A DNA stretch of 64,000 bases from Streptomyces sp. NBC_00683 (GCF_036226745.1 NZ_CP109013.1:6696001-6760000), one strand, 5' to 3'; shown: positions 45,453-54,969, numbered from the stretch's first letter. Numbers and translations: made by a program. Notes: a model not told the origin generated them from the letters alone.

Positions 45453-48400
45453 ATGACGCCAGCAGCCCAGCGCGAGAGCGAGCGGACCGTTACGGAGGAG
45501 CTTCCGGAAGAGGGGAAGCTCGTCGAGGTGCGTGGCCAGTCCTGGGTCGTCTCCCGCGTCGAGCCGTCCCCGGCCTCACCGGATGAGGGCGACGCACGCA
45601 GGCCTGCCACCCTCGTCCACCTCCAGTCCGTCGCAGACGGCCGCTTCGGCGACACCCTCTCCGTCATCTGGGAGGTTGAGCCGGGCCGCCGTGTGCTGCC
45701 CGCAGGCTCCCTCCCGGACGCCTCGACCGGACAGTACGACCCTCCGTCCCGCCTTGCCGCGTTCCTCGACGCCGTCCGCTGGTCCGCCGTCGCCTCCGCC
45801 GACGGCAAGACCCTGCAGGCGCCGTTCCGCTCCGGCGTCGCCGTCGAGCCGTACCAGCTTGAGCCGGTCTCCCGTGCCGTCGGCGCTCCTCGCGTCAACC
45901 TCCTGCTCGCCGACGACGTCGGCCTCGGCAAGACCGTCGAGGCCGGACTCGTCGCCCAGGAGCTGCTGCTGCGCGGCCGGGCCCGGCGCATCATGGTCGT
46001 ATGTCCCGCGGGGCTCACCCTCAAGTGGCGCGACGAGATGGCGGAGAAGTTCGGCCTCGACTTCACCATCGTCAATTCCGAGCACTGCGCCCGTCTGCGC
46101 CGTACCCATGGCACCGCGGCCAACCCGTTCCGTGTGCACCCGCTGACCATCGTGTCCCTGCCGTGGCTGCGCGGCACGAAGGCCCAGCGTCTCCTCGACG
46201 AGGTCATCGGCGCCCCCGAGGTGAGCAGCAACGGCGACCACAAGCGGTTCTTCGACCTGCTGGTCCTCGACGAGGCGCACCACGTCGCCCCGTCCGCCCC
46301 GAAGCAGGTCTACGCGGTCGACTCACAGCAGACGAAGCTGATCCGGCGCCTCGTCCCGCACTTCGAGCACCGCTTGTTCCTCTCCGCCACCCCGCACAAC
46401 GGCTACCCCGAGTCCTACACCGCGCTGCTGGAGCTGATCGACGACCAGCGGTTCGCCCGTGGCATGGACCCCGACAAGGAAGCGCTTAAGGACACCGTCG
46501 TACGGCGTCTGAAGGCCACGATCACCAATGCGGACGGCACCCCCCGATTCCGTACGCGGAAGACCGAGCAGCTCTCCGTGGACTACACGGATGCCGAGCG
46601 CGAGATCCACGGCCTGCTCAGCTCGTTTGCGGACCTGCGCCGCAAGAAGCTCGTTCCGACCGCCCGAGGTGGCCGCCGCGCCGCCGACCTGGTCACGCTG
46701 CTCCTGAAGAAGCGCCTCTTCTCCTCCCCGGCAGCCTTCCTCCACACGGTCCGCGTCTACCTCTCGCACCTGGAGGACACAGGCACCCGTACGCGCACGG
46801 CGGCGGCCGAAGTGCCCGACTGGCTCGACGACTTCGCGGACCTGGTCGCCGACCTCGACGACCTCGGCCTCGTTGACGCCGAGGACTCGGCTCTCACCCG
46901 CTCCACCTCGCTGACCCCCGCCGAGGACCACCAGGAGCTCGACCTGCTTCAGCGGATGGAACGCTGGGCCGTCACGCACGAGGCCGACGCCGACTCCAAG
47001 GCCGCCGTCCTCCTACGTACGCTCAAGGCCATCTGCCGCACCGCCGACGGCAAGCACTGGACGAACGAGCGCATCGTCGTCTTCACCGAGTACCGCGACA
47101 CCCTGGACTGGCTCCTCACCCTGCTCCGCCAGGAAAAGCTCACCGACGACGGCCGTGTGGCCGTCCTCCACGGCGGCCTCAGCACCGAAGACCGTGAGCG
47201 CATCCGCCTCGGCTTTCAGGCCGATCCCTCCACAGACGAGGGCGCGGTCCGCATCCTGCTCGCCACCGATGCGGCCGGCGAGGGCATCGACCTGCAGAAC
47301 CACTGTCACCGGCTGGTCAACTACGACATCCCGTTCAACCCCAACAAGCTCGAACAGCGCATCGGCCGTATCGACCGCTGGGGTCAGCGCAAGGACCCGG
47401 AGATCTCGCACTTCATCGGCTCGGGCTGGCAGCAGGCCCAGGCCGGATCGTACGAAGCGGACCTGGAGTTCCTGTCCCGCGTCGCCAAGAAGGTGGCGCG
47501 CATGGAACAGGACCTCGGCTCGGTCAACGCCGTCATCGCCGAAGCTGTCCAGCGCCGTATGACCGGTGACACCACCCCCGTCGACCTCGAGAACGCCAAG
47601 CCGCGCACGATTCAGGGCCGCCGCACAGGTGGCGAGGTCGCGCCCGAGCAGAACGTCACCGCCCAGTCGAAGCGCCTCGCCGACCAGTACGACGAGACCG
47701 TCTCCACACTCGGTCTTACCCCGACCAACATCAAGCGCGTCGTCGACACCGCTCTCGCCCTGGACCACCAGCCGCCCCTGGCCCCCGACCGCACTCTGGC
47801 CGTGGACTTCGAACCGGGCCAGCTGTACGAGGTTCCCCCGCTCTCCGGTACCTGGGAGCGGGCCACCCGGGGCCTTGCCCACAAGCTGCGCGAGGACGAA
47901 CAGCGCCCCATCACCTTCGACGCGGCCGTCGCCGCCAAGGGGCGTGAGGACGTCGTCCTCACCCACCTCAAGCATCCGCTCGTCGCTCTCTCCACCCGCC
48001 TGCTCACCGCGGCCGTCTGGAACGCGGACACGGTCGGCCTGCACCGCGTCACCGCCGTCGTCAGCGACGACCCGGCGATCACCACCACGCTCGTCTCCGC
48101 GTACGCCCGGTACGTACTCGTCGGCAACGACGGCACCCGTCTTCACGAGGAAGTCGTCCACGCGGGTGGCTGGTTCGGCGACACGGGCCGCTTCCGCCGC
48201 TGGGAATCCGTACGCACCCAGGGCGAGGCCCTCTCGAAAGCGCTCACTGAAGGCACCGAGGCCGCCCCGCACCTCAGGCAGGAACTCACCACCGCCTGGG
48301 AGAAGCTGGCCAAGCCGCTCAACACCTCCCTCGAAGCCCGCGCCCGCGAACGCGGCGAAAGCCTGGAGCGCGCGCTCACCGACCGGCAGACCGAGGAGGA

Positions 48401-48695
48401 ACGCCGCATCACCGCGACCCTCGGCCGCTTCGAAGCCACCCTGCGCGCCAAGCTCAAGGAGGAGGGCGACGGCACCGGTGAGCAGTACGCGCTCTTCAGC
48501 GCACACGACATCACCGCCGCCGAACGCCGTCAGTACGACGACGACCGGGCCCGCTGGCAGCAGCGTCTCGATGGGCTGCCCGGCGAACTGGAACGCGAAC
48601 TCGCCGCCATCGCCGCCCGCTACCGCGACCCGCGCGCTCACCTCTTCCCCGTCGCCGTCGTCTTCGTGATCCCCGCAAAGGAAGCCCGCCGATGA
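45453..48695 (+). CDS. SNF2-like DEAD/DEAH helicase, DISARM DrmD-like
   Basis: A 1080-residue superfamily 2 helicase. Motif I is A-D-D-V-G-L-G-K-T (about 150-160), motif II L-D-E-A-H-H (about 272), motif III S-A-T-P-H-N-G-Y, V-F-T-E-Y-R-D-T-L-D near 545, T-D-A-A-G-E-G-I-D-L-Q near 610, and motif VI Q-R-I-G-R-I-D-R-W-G-Q. The S-A-T-P-H-N-G form and the long C-terminal domain with charged coiled-coil (R-A-R-E-R-G-E-S-L-E-R-A) are typical of DrmD. It is translationally coupled (ATGA) to the Eco57I-type methylase. No drmA, drmB or drmC gene is in the window. ATG 45453 stands behind GAGGGGA. Confidence 0.87.
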   Translation: MTPAAQRESERTVTEELPEEGKLVEVRGQSWVVSRVEPSPASPDEGDARRPATLVHLQSVADGRFGDTLSVIWEVEPGRRVLPAGSLPDASTGQYDPPSRLAAFLDAVRWSAVASADGKTLQAPFRSGVAVEPYQLEPVSRAVGAPRVNLLLADDVGLGKTVEAGLVAQELLLRGRARRIMVVCPAGLTLKWRDEMAEKFGLDFTIVNSEHCARLRRTHGTAANPFRVHPLTIVSLPWLRGTKAQRLLDEVIGAPEVSSNGDHKRFFDLLVLDEAHHVAPSAPKQVYAVDSQQTKLIRRLVPHFEHRLFLSATPHNGYPESYTALLELIDDQRFARGMDPDKEALKDTVVRRLKATITNADGTPRFRTRKTEQLSVDYTDAEREIHGLLSSFADLRRKKLVPTARGGRRAADLVTLLLKKRLFSSPAAFLHTVRVYLSHLEDTGTRTRTAAAEVPDWLDDFADLVADLDDLGLVDAEDSALTRSTSLTPAEDHQELDLLQRMERWAVTHEADADSKAAVLLRTLKAICRTADGKHWTNERIVVFTEYRDTLDWLLTLLRQEKLTDDGRVAVLHGGLSTEDRERIRLGFQADPSTDEGAVRILLATDAAGEGIDLQNHCHRLVNYDIPFNPNKLEQRIGRIDRWGQRKDPEISHFIGSGWQQAQAGSYEADLEFLSRVAKKVARMEQDLGSVNAVIAEAVQRRMTGDTTPVDLENAKPRTIQGRRTGGEVAPEQNVTAQSKRLADQYDETVSTLGLTPTNIKRVVDTALALDHQPPLAPDRTLAVDFEPGQLYEVPPLSGTWERATRGLAHKLREDEQRPITFDAAVAAKGREDVVLTHLKHPLVALSTRLLTAAVWNADTVGLHRVTAVVSDDPAITTTLVSAYARYVLVGNDGTRLHEEVVHAGGWFGDTGRFRRWESVRTQGEALSKALTEGTEAAPHLRQELTTAWEKLAKPLNTSLEARARERGESLERALTDRQTEEERRITATLGRFEATLRAKLKEEGDGTGEQYALFSAHDITAAERRQYDDDRARWQQRLDGLPGELERELAAIAARYRDPRAHLFPVAVVFVIPAKEARR

Positions 48696-51600
48696 GCCCC
48701 CGCCCCGCCTCCCGTGGTCTCGCCGCAGCCAAGGCCCAGGCGCTCGACGGCCGCCGCCAGCACCAGGAATGGCTCGACCTCACGGAGGTCTCCGGCCCCT
48801 TCCTCACCATGCCGGTCCTGCGCAGGGCCTGGCCTCAGCTCGACGCTCTGGAGAAGGACGAACGCGCCCGCCTGCGCGCGCGCCACGCGGACTGGCAGAA
48901 CGACACCACGGCGGGCCGTGACGAGTGGGTCGCCTACCTGCTGCGTTCCGTCCTGGAGTGGGGCGACGCCCTCGCGTTGCGCCAGGGCGAGGCCGAGGAT
49001 CCGGCATTGGACCGCCTCACCCTCCACGTCCCGGAGCACGGTGCTGTCCTGCGCCCCGACTTCGCTCTCGTCGAGCCGGGCATCGACCTCGCCGCCGAAC
49101 CCGACACAGCCTCGGCCGCCATGCGCGTACGCCTCCTCGGCATGACCGTTCCCGCCGGCACCGTGCCCACCTCACGCGCCGCCGGAGGTGGCGACTGGGC
49201 TGCGTCTCCCGCGGACCGCCTCGCCCGGCTGCTCCGCCACCACGACATCCCGCTCGGCCTGGTCACGGATGGCCGCTGGTGGTGCCTGGTCTGGGCCCCC
49301 ATCGGCGGCGTCACGACCACCGCGGTCTTCGACACCATCGGCTGGAACGAGGCCGCCGAACGCAACGTCGTCCGCGCCTTCGTCTCCCTGCTGCGTCGCC
49401 GCCGCTTCTTCGAGTACGAGGAGTCCGAGACCCTGGTCGGCCTGCTCAAGGCCAGCCTGGCCGCCGGTGAGGACGTCACCGAGGCACTCGGCATTCAGGT
49501 CCGCCAGGCCGTCGAACTCCTCGTCGATGCCATAGGGCGAGCGGACGTACGCGCGATGGACGCGGGGGCACCGGGCCTCCACGCGTCGGGCGTCGCGGCC
49601 GGCGAGGTCTACCGGGGTGCCGTCGCAGTCATGATGCGCGTCGTGTTCCTCCTGTACGCGGAGGAGCGCGGCCTGCTCCCGGCGGACAACGAGGTCTACG
49701 CCACGGCGTACTCCGCCCGCTTCCTGCGCGCCGAACTCAAGGCCCGCGCCGACGCGGACGGCGAGAGCGCCCTCGAACACACCACCTCAGCCTGGCACCG
49801 CCTGATCGCCCTCTTCCACGCGGTCCACGGGGGAGTGGACCACCCCGAACTGAAGCTGCCCGCGTACGACGGCTCGATCTTCGCCCCTGACACGTACGCG
49901 TGGATGGAGCTCACCACCCCGCTTCTGCCGATCGACGACCGCACGGTCCTGCACATGCTCCAGTCGGTGCAGGAGGTCCGCGTCGGCACCGGCAAGAACG
50001 CCGAAGTCCGGACGCTGAGCTTCCGTGCCCTGGACGTCGAGCAGATCGGTTACGTGTACGAGGGCCTGCTCTCCTTCGGCGGCGAGCGCGCCGTCGAGGA
50101 CATGGTCGGCCTGATCGGCCCCGAGGGCCTCGAACACGAGGTGCCGCTGCGGGAGCTGGAGTCCCTGGCGGCCAAGGCAGGCGGCTCGGTGAAGGCCCTG
50201 GCCACGTCCATCCACGAGAAGTGGAAGGACCCGAAGCCGCCGGCGAGCTCTTCAAAGCTGGAGAAGCTGCTCGCCCCGGCGAAGGACGAGGTCGAGGCCC
50301 GGCGCCAGTTGAACGCGGTGACCAAGAAGAACTCGGGGCTGAGCGAGCGCCTGCTCCCGTTCTTCGGCATCCTGCGCCGAGACCTGCGTGACCTGCCGAT
50401 GGTCATCCCGAACGGCTCGCTGTACGTCACGGAGTCCTCGCTCCGGAAGAACACCGGCACCCACTACACCCCCCGCTTCCTGGCCGAGGACGTCGTCCGT
50501 CACGCGCTGGAGCCGCTGGTCTACGAGCCGGGCCCGCTTCAGACGGCGGACTCGGGGAAGTGGCGGCTCAAGTCGCCCGAGCAGATTCTCGCGCTGAAGG
50601 TCGCGGACATCGCGATGGGTTCCGCGGCGTTCCTGGTTGCCGCCTGCCGTTACCTGGGCGACCGGCTGATCGAGGCCTGGGAGAACGAGGGCCGCACGGA
50701 TGCGATGACGTACCGGGCCGGCCGAGCCGTCGACGCGGTGACGGCTGCGGACGCGGAGCAGGACCCGGTGGTGGTCGAGTCCCGCCGCCAGATCATCGAG
50801 CACTGCCTGTACGGGGTGGACATCAACCCGATGGCCGTGGAGATGGCGAAGCTGTCGCTGTGGCTGGTGTCGATGGACCCGACGCGGCCGTTTACGTTCC
50901 TGGACGACAGGCTGGTCGCGGGGGACTCGCTGCTGGGTGTGCACAGCATGGACCAGCTCCAGTCGGTGCACATGAAGCCGCAGGGGCAGCGGGACATACT
51001 GGCTGAGCAGACGCGTGAGCTGGTGGACGAGCTGACGCGGGAACGCCTGGCGATCACGGCGATCAAGGGCGTGGACCTGCCGGCACTGAAGCGGAAGCGG
51101 GAGCGGCTGGCGGAGGTCAACCGGCACTCGCGGAGGCTGCGGCTGGTGGGCGACCTGATTGTGGGGGCTGCGTTGGCGACGTGCGCGTCGGGGCGGGTGG
51201 AGTGGTACGCGCCGGATGGGGGCGAGCGGGTCAAGGACCTGTTCCCGCAGGCGGCGTGGATCGTGGAGAAGATCGTCGCGGATGGTGTGGAGGACGACTC
51301 GGAGGTCGTGCGGCAGGCGACGGCTACGGCGGAGGAGTGGCTGGGAGCGGAGCTGCCGGCGGGGGGAATGGAGCGGCGGCCGGTGCATTGGCCGTTGGTG
51401 TTTCCGGAGGTGTTTTCGCAGGGGGGCGGGTTCGATGCGATTGTCGGCAACCCGCCGTTTTTGGGTGGAAAGAAGCTGACGGGCACTTCAGGGGAGGCAT
51501 ACCGAGAGTGCTTGGTTGACTATATTGCAGGAGGGAAGCGCGGTAGCGCCGATTTGGTGGCCTACTTTGAGCTGCGAGCTCACCTTCTGTTGAACCACTG

Positions 51601-52993
51601 GGGTCAGACTGGTTTGGTGGCGACAAATACCCTGGCGCAGGGTGATACTCGCGAGGTTGGCCTTGATCAATTGGTGGACGGCGGGGTTCAGATTCGCCGT
51701 GCGGTTAAGAGTGCGCCGTGGCCGTCGAGATCTGCGGTTCTGGAATACTGTGCAGTCTGGACGAGTCAGAGGCGGTTGATTGATTGCGTCGTTTCTGTCC
51801 TGGATGGAGTTGTTGTAAGTAATGGCATTTCTACTTCACTGAACCCAGATACGCGGGAGTCATCGTGGAGTGAGATGCTGGAACGCAATGGTTCGCAGGT
51901 CTACCAGGGTTCACTAGTTCTTGTTATTGACGGTTTCAGCGTTACGAAGGAGGTAGCCCAGAGTTGGATTCGTGAAGATGCTAGGTACTCTGACGTCCTT
52001 GCGCCATTGCTGAATGGTCAGGATCTAAACAGTGATCCGTTGCATCAGGGTGGTCGGTGGGCTATCAATTTTCATGAATGGCCTGAGATGCGGGCTCGAC
52101 GTTATCCCAACGCGTATGCGAAGTTGCTCGCGGAGGTGAAGCCTGAGTGTCAAAAGAAGGATGTGAAATCCTATGCAGGATTGATGGATAGGTGGTGGCA
52201 ATATTGGCGCACGCGTGGTGATATGACGAAAGCGCTGGATAGCCTTGATCGCTGCATCGTTATTACGCTGGTGAGTAAGGTGGTGATGCCTGTGATGGTT
52301 CCCACGGGTCAGGTGTTTACTCATCAACTCGGCGTCTTTGTGTCAGACGAATACGCTTTGTTTGCATTCCTCTCCAGTGCTCCGCACTATTGGTGGGCGA
52401 TCGATCGCTCCTCGACTCTTGAAACGCGAGTCCGATACACCCCCACTGATGTATTTGAAACCCTAGTCCGCCCTCCGATTACTTCCCGCCTCCACGCTGC
52501 CGGCGCTCGCCTGGACACCTACCGCCGCGACCTGATGCTGGCCCGCAACATGGGTCTCACTGCCACCTACAACCTCGTCCACAACCCCGACTGCCAGGAC
52601 GAGGACATCGTCGAACTCCGCCGAATCCACCGCGAGATCGACCGCGCCACCGTCGAGGCGTACGGCTGGTACGACCTCCTCGACGACTCCGGGCAGACCC
52701 CGCACGCCGACCCGACCCATGAGACGTTCCCGCTTGACCACGGCTTCCACGAGACCGATCAGGGCACCCGCTACACCATCGGTCTCCTCGCTCGGACCGA
52801 GATCATCGACCGGCTGCGCCAGCTGAACCATCAGGCGTACGCCGACGAGGTTCACCTCGGCCTGCACAAGAAGCCCGCCAAGCACCCGGACATGCCGAAG
52901 CCCTCCGCCGACGCTATCCGGAAGCGCAAGGAGCAGCTGGCCTCGCGCGGCGGCTCGGATTTCGGTGAGGGCGCCGAGGGTGCCCTTTTCTGA
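48692..52993 (+). CDS. Eco57I-type adenine methylase, DrmMI/PglX-like
   Basis: A 1433-residue protein. The N-terminal 600 residues are a helical and nuclease-like region without a clear PD-ExK site. The methylase core has an unusual motif I, D-I-A-M-G-S-A-A-F-L (about 638; family D-P-A-x-G-S-G-x-F), N-P-M-A-V-E-M-A-K-L-S-L-W near 712, and the catalytic N-P-P-F-L-G-G-K-K (N920). Residues about 930-1260, the target-recognition part, lie in markedly AT-rich DNA. The final 150 residues return to normal composition. It probably marks host DNA for the partner helicase, as in DISARM or BREX. No stop or frameshift is seen. Confidence 0.87.
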   Translation: MSPRPASRGLAAAKAQALDGRRQHQEWLDLTEVSGPFLTMPVLRRAWPQLDALEKDERARLRARHADWQNDTTAGRDEWVAYLLRSVLEWGDALALRQGEAEDPALDRLTLHVPEHGAVLRPDFALVEPGIDLAAEPDTASAAMRVRLLGMTVPAGTVPTSRAAGGGDWAASPADRLARLLRHHDIPLGLVTDGRWWCLVWAPIGGVTTTAVFDTIGWNEAAERNVVRAFVSLLRRRRFFEYEESETLVGLLKASLAAGEDVTEALGIQVRQAVELLVDAIGRADVRAMDAGAPGLHASGVAAGEVYRGAVAVMMRVVFLLYAEERGLLPADNEVYATAYSARFLRAELKARADADGESALEHTTSAWHRLIALFHAVHGGVDHPELKLPAYDGSIFAPDTYAWMELTTPLLPIDDRTVLHMLQSVQEVRVGTGKNAEVRTLSFRALDVEQIGYVYEGLLSFGGERAVEDMVGLIGPEGLEHEVPLRELESLAAKAGGSVKALATSIHEKWKDPKPPASSSKLEKLLAPAKDEVEARRQLNAVTKKNSGLSERLLPFFGILRRDLRDLPMVIPNGSLYVTESSLRKNTGTHYTPRFLAEDVVRHALEPLVYEPGPLQTADSGKWRLKSPEQILALKVADIAMGSAAFLVAACRYLGDRLIEAWENEGRTDAMTYRAGRAVDAVTAADAEQDPVVVESRRQIIEHCLYGVDINPMAVEMAKLSLWLVSMDPTRPFTFLDDRLVAGDSLLGVHSMDQLQSVHMKPQGQRDILAEQTRELVDELTRERLAITAIKGVDLPALKRKRERLAEVNRHSRRLRLVGDLIVGAALATCASGRVEWYAPDGGERVKDLFPQAAWIVEKIVADGVEDDSEVVRQATATAEEWLGAELPAGGMERRPVHWPLVFPEVFSQGGGFDAIVGNPPFLGGKKLTGTSGEAYRECLVDYIAGGKRGSADLVAYFELRAHLLLNHWGQTGLVATNTLAQGDTREVGLDQLVDGGVQIRRAVKSAPWPSRSAVLEYCAVWTSQRRLIDCVVSVLDGVVVSNGISTSLNPDTRESSWSEMLERNGSQVYQGSLVLVIDGFSVTKEVAQSWIREDARYSDVLAPLLNGQDLNSDPLHQGGRWAINFHEWPEMRARRYPNAYAKLLAEVKPECQKKDVKSYAGLMDRWWQYWRTRGDMTKALDSLDRCIVITLVSKVVMPVMVPTGQVFTHQLGVFVSDEYALFAFLSSAPHYWWAIDRSSTLETRVRYTPTDVFETLVRPPITSRLHAAGARLDTYRRDLMLARNMGLTATYNLVHNPDCQDEDIVELRRIHREIDRATVEAYGWYDLLDDSGQTPHADPTHETFPLDHGFHETDQGTRYTIGLLARTEIIDRLRQLNHQAYADEVHLGLHKKPAKHPDMPKPSADAIRKRKEQLASRGGSDFGEGAEGALF

Positions 52994-53054
52994 GCGCTTC
53001 GTCGACGCCACCTATTGTGCCGCCCCGGGAATTGATGGGTTTACGTCCCTGCCC

Positions 53055-53081
53055 CTTCGAGGCGGTCATAGAATCTCGAAG
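53055..53081. promoter_or_regulatory. CTTCGAG/CTCGAAG inverted repeat
   Basis: Seven-base perfect arms flank 13 bases (including TCATAGAAT). It lies in the 291-bp gap after the large methylase, about 200 bp before the small membrane-protein gene. It may be an operator or a weak terminator. Confidence 0.4.
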
Positions 53082-53284
53082 CGGCGGTGACGAGTGGGCA
53101 GTGGGGCTGAAGCGGTGATCGCCGCCGTGTGGCTTGGATGAGACAAGGGGATCGCGTGCGGCAGTCGCGCCAGGGCTGCCCCTGGGGGCGGGGCGACTCC
53201 GAACGGCATTGCGCCGATGGGGCTTTGTCGGCGGTCGCCGCCATGGTTTTGGGAAGCAAGACAGGGCGACGGACGGAATCAGGC

Positions 53285-53797
53285 ATGGGTTACAGAAACG
53301 AAGCTGAGGTCATGCAGGCGCTTGGGATCGAGTCCTGGAGGCACCTCTCCAAAGACAAGATGATCAGGTTTGCGGCCATGATGCCCGACATGGACACTGA
53401 GGTTGCTCTGAAGATCGTTGAGCAATTCCCTGTGTTCAAGGATTTCGCCATGGATACCGTGAACGCGATGGAGAAGGTGCATGAGGCCACACTCTCGGCC
53501 AACAAGCAGAGCCAGGAGTATGTCCATCAGGCCTTCCAGGACATCAGGGAAATCCTCAAGCATGAACTCAACAAGGGCGACCTGAGTTGGGAAGAGAAGA
53601 AGTACCTCATCGAGAAAATCCAGGAAACTGGAAGGCTTGAGTTCCAGAAGGACAGCGAGAACAAGCAGTTCTTGGATGGATTGCTCAAGAAGCTTGTGGT
53701 GGGCGCTGGTGCTGCACTCGCTCTAGGTGTGGTTTTTGTCGGTGGCAAGATAATGGCCGAAAGTAAGGATGACCCCGAAGACGCCTTGGAGACTTGA
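53285..53797 (+). CDS. small C-terminally anchored membrane protein, unknown family
   Basis: A 170-residue protein. Residues 1-140 are helical and charged (E-V-M-Q-A-L-G-I-E-S-W-R-H-L-S-K-D-K at the start), then a single hydrophobic segment near the C-terminus (L-V-V-G-A-G-A-A-L-A-L-G-V-V-F-V-G-G) and an acidic tail. I do not recognise the family. The GC content, about 53 percent in sampled lines, and free use of AAG/GAA/GTT codons set it apart from the chromosome and point to recent acquisition. I start at ATG 53285; the frame is open upstream but of poor quality. A strong terminator follows. Confidence 0.7.
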   Translation: MGYRNEAEVMQALGIESWRHLSKDKMIRFAAMMPDMDTEVALKIVEQFPVFKDFAMDTVNAMEKVHEATLSANKQSQEYVHQAFQDIREILKHELNKGDLSWEEKKYLIEKIQETGRLEFQKDSENKQFLDGLLKKLVVGAGAALALGVVFVGGKIMAESKDDPEDALET

Positions 53798-53852
53798 TCG
53801 AAACCTTTTTGGTTAACAGGTAAGGTTTAGCCGAGCTTGCGTGTTATGTGTG

Positions 53853-53884
53853 CTCGCCCACGTCACGGCGGTGACGTGGGCGAG
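53853..53884. terminator. bidirectional terminator
   Basis: A 14-bp perfect stem (CTCGCCCACGTCAC with its complement) and a 4-base loop, between the convergent small membrane-protein and DUF397 genes. Confidence 0.9.
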
Positions 53885-53905
53885 TAGGTTGAGTTGAGCG
53901 GTGTT

Positions 53906-54121
53906 CTATTCTCCGGTTTTGCTGGTCGAGGGCACGAACGATGCCCAGGCGCCCCAGTTGATCCGCAGTGTCGGGCCCTTGTCTGCGCCCTTCGAGTCCC
54001 GTACGTAGACCGCAGCGGGACCGGCAGCCACCTCCACGCAGTCGCCGCCGCCCGATCCGCTGTAGCTGCTCTTGAACCAGCGCAGCTCGTCCACGTTCCC
54101 TGTTACCTGCTCCACGCTCAT
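53906..54121 (-). CDS. DUF397 protein
   Basis: A 71-residue protein of the abundant actinobacterial DUF397 family: W-F-K-S-S-Y-S-G-S-G-G-G-D-C-V-E-V-A, then V-Y-V-R-D-S-K and W-x-x-F. These proteins are paired with XRE-DUF5753 regulators (BldB/WhiJ-type pairs) and are thought to modulate or antagonise them. The start ATG overlaps the stop of the XRE gene by 4 bases, so the pair is coupled. Confidence 0.92.
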   Translation of the reverse strand: MSVEQVTGNVDELRWFKSSYSGSGGGDCVEVAAGPAAVYVRDSKGADKGPTLRINWGAWASFVPSTSKTGE

Positions 54122-54969
54122 GTCTCTCCCACCAGCCGTTCGATGAGCCGCGCAGACTCCTGGGCGTTCAGGGCCTGCGATCGCAGCTTGCCATATCGCA
54201 GCCCGAAGCCGCTGACGTCTTCCGGATCACTGACGATGCACCCGACTTCTTGGGACTCGATGTACCCGAGGCGCCGTAGCTCACTCGTCTCGACCAGGAC
54301 GAACGGGCCGTCCAGGCCAGTGTGGAAGCCGCCCCCGGTAGGCATCACCTGGACCTCCACATTGCGCAAGGCGCCTACCTCAAGCAGGTGTTGCCGCTGC
54401 TCCCGTACCACCTCGACGCTGCCCACCGGGTTCCGCAACGCCTCCTCCCCGATGATGAACGACAGCTCCGCCAGCGGGTCCCGCGTGAGCAACCTCTGCC
54501 GCCCCAGCCGCGCCTCCGTGTGCTGGTCGACGATCTCCTTGCTGAACGGGGGGCAGTGGCCGGCGAACACCGCCCGTGCATACGCCTCCGTCTGCAACAG
54601 CCCCGGCACCAACAGAGGGTCGTACGAGAAGCGGCTCAACACCTCCGCCTCGATGAGCGCGAAGTTGCGGAAGAAGCGCGGGAGCTTCGCCCGGTCCACC
54701 TCGCCCTGGAGCACGTCCAGGACACCGCCCGCCTCCAGCGCCCGCTCGGCCGCGATCGTGAACGTCTCCTTCGCGGGCCGCCGCCCTTGCTCGACCGAGG
54801 CGACCTGTTCCAACGAGTACCCGATGGCCTCACCCAGCCCCTGCTGGTTCAACCCGGCCCGCTTGCGCAGGTGCTGGAGGAGCGTGCCGTACGCCACCCA
54901 CACCCCCGGCAGCTCGCTGTCCTCCTTGGCCTTCACCTTCGTCACGCGTCCGTCCCGCGTCTCCCGCAC
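54118..54969 (-). CDS. XRE-family regulator with DUF5753
   Basis: A regulator of about 283 residues. The N-terminal HTH (Y-G-T-L-L-Q-H-L-R-K-R-A-G-L-N-Q-Q-G-L-G-E-A-I-G, then S-L-E-Q-V-A-S-V-E-Q-G-R-R-P) is followed by DUF5753 (L-L-V-P-G-L-L-Q-T-E-A-Y-A-R-A, R-L-G-R-Q-R-L-L). WhiJ-like proteins of this build act with a DUF397 partner in development or local regulation. I favour GTG 54969 with GGAAGGG 10 bp before it; other GTGs at 54978, 54945 and 54936 are open. It is the only DNA-binding repressor in the island and could recognise the shared TGTGAAC motif, though this is speculative. Confidence 0.86.
   Translation of the reverse strand: MRETRDGRVTKVKAKEDSELPGVWVAYGTLLQHLRKRAGLNQQGLGEAIGYSLEQVASVEQGRRPAKETFTIAAERALEAGGVLDVLQGEVDRAKLPRFFRNFALIEAEVLSRFSYDPLLVPGLLQTEAYARAVFAGHCPPFSKEIVDQHTEARLGRQRLLTRDPLAELSFIIGEEALRNPVGSVEVVREQRQHLLEVGALRNVEVQVMPTGGGFHTGLDGPFVLVETSELRRLGYIESQEVGCIVSDPEDVSGFGLRYGKLRSQALNAQESARLIERLVGET

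Noticed and set aside
40889..52993. Complete DISARM or BREX/Pgl system.
   Set aside because: Only drmD-like and drmMI/PglX-like genes are visible; drmA, drmB, drmC, pglY and pglZ are not in the window.
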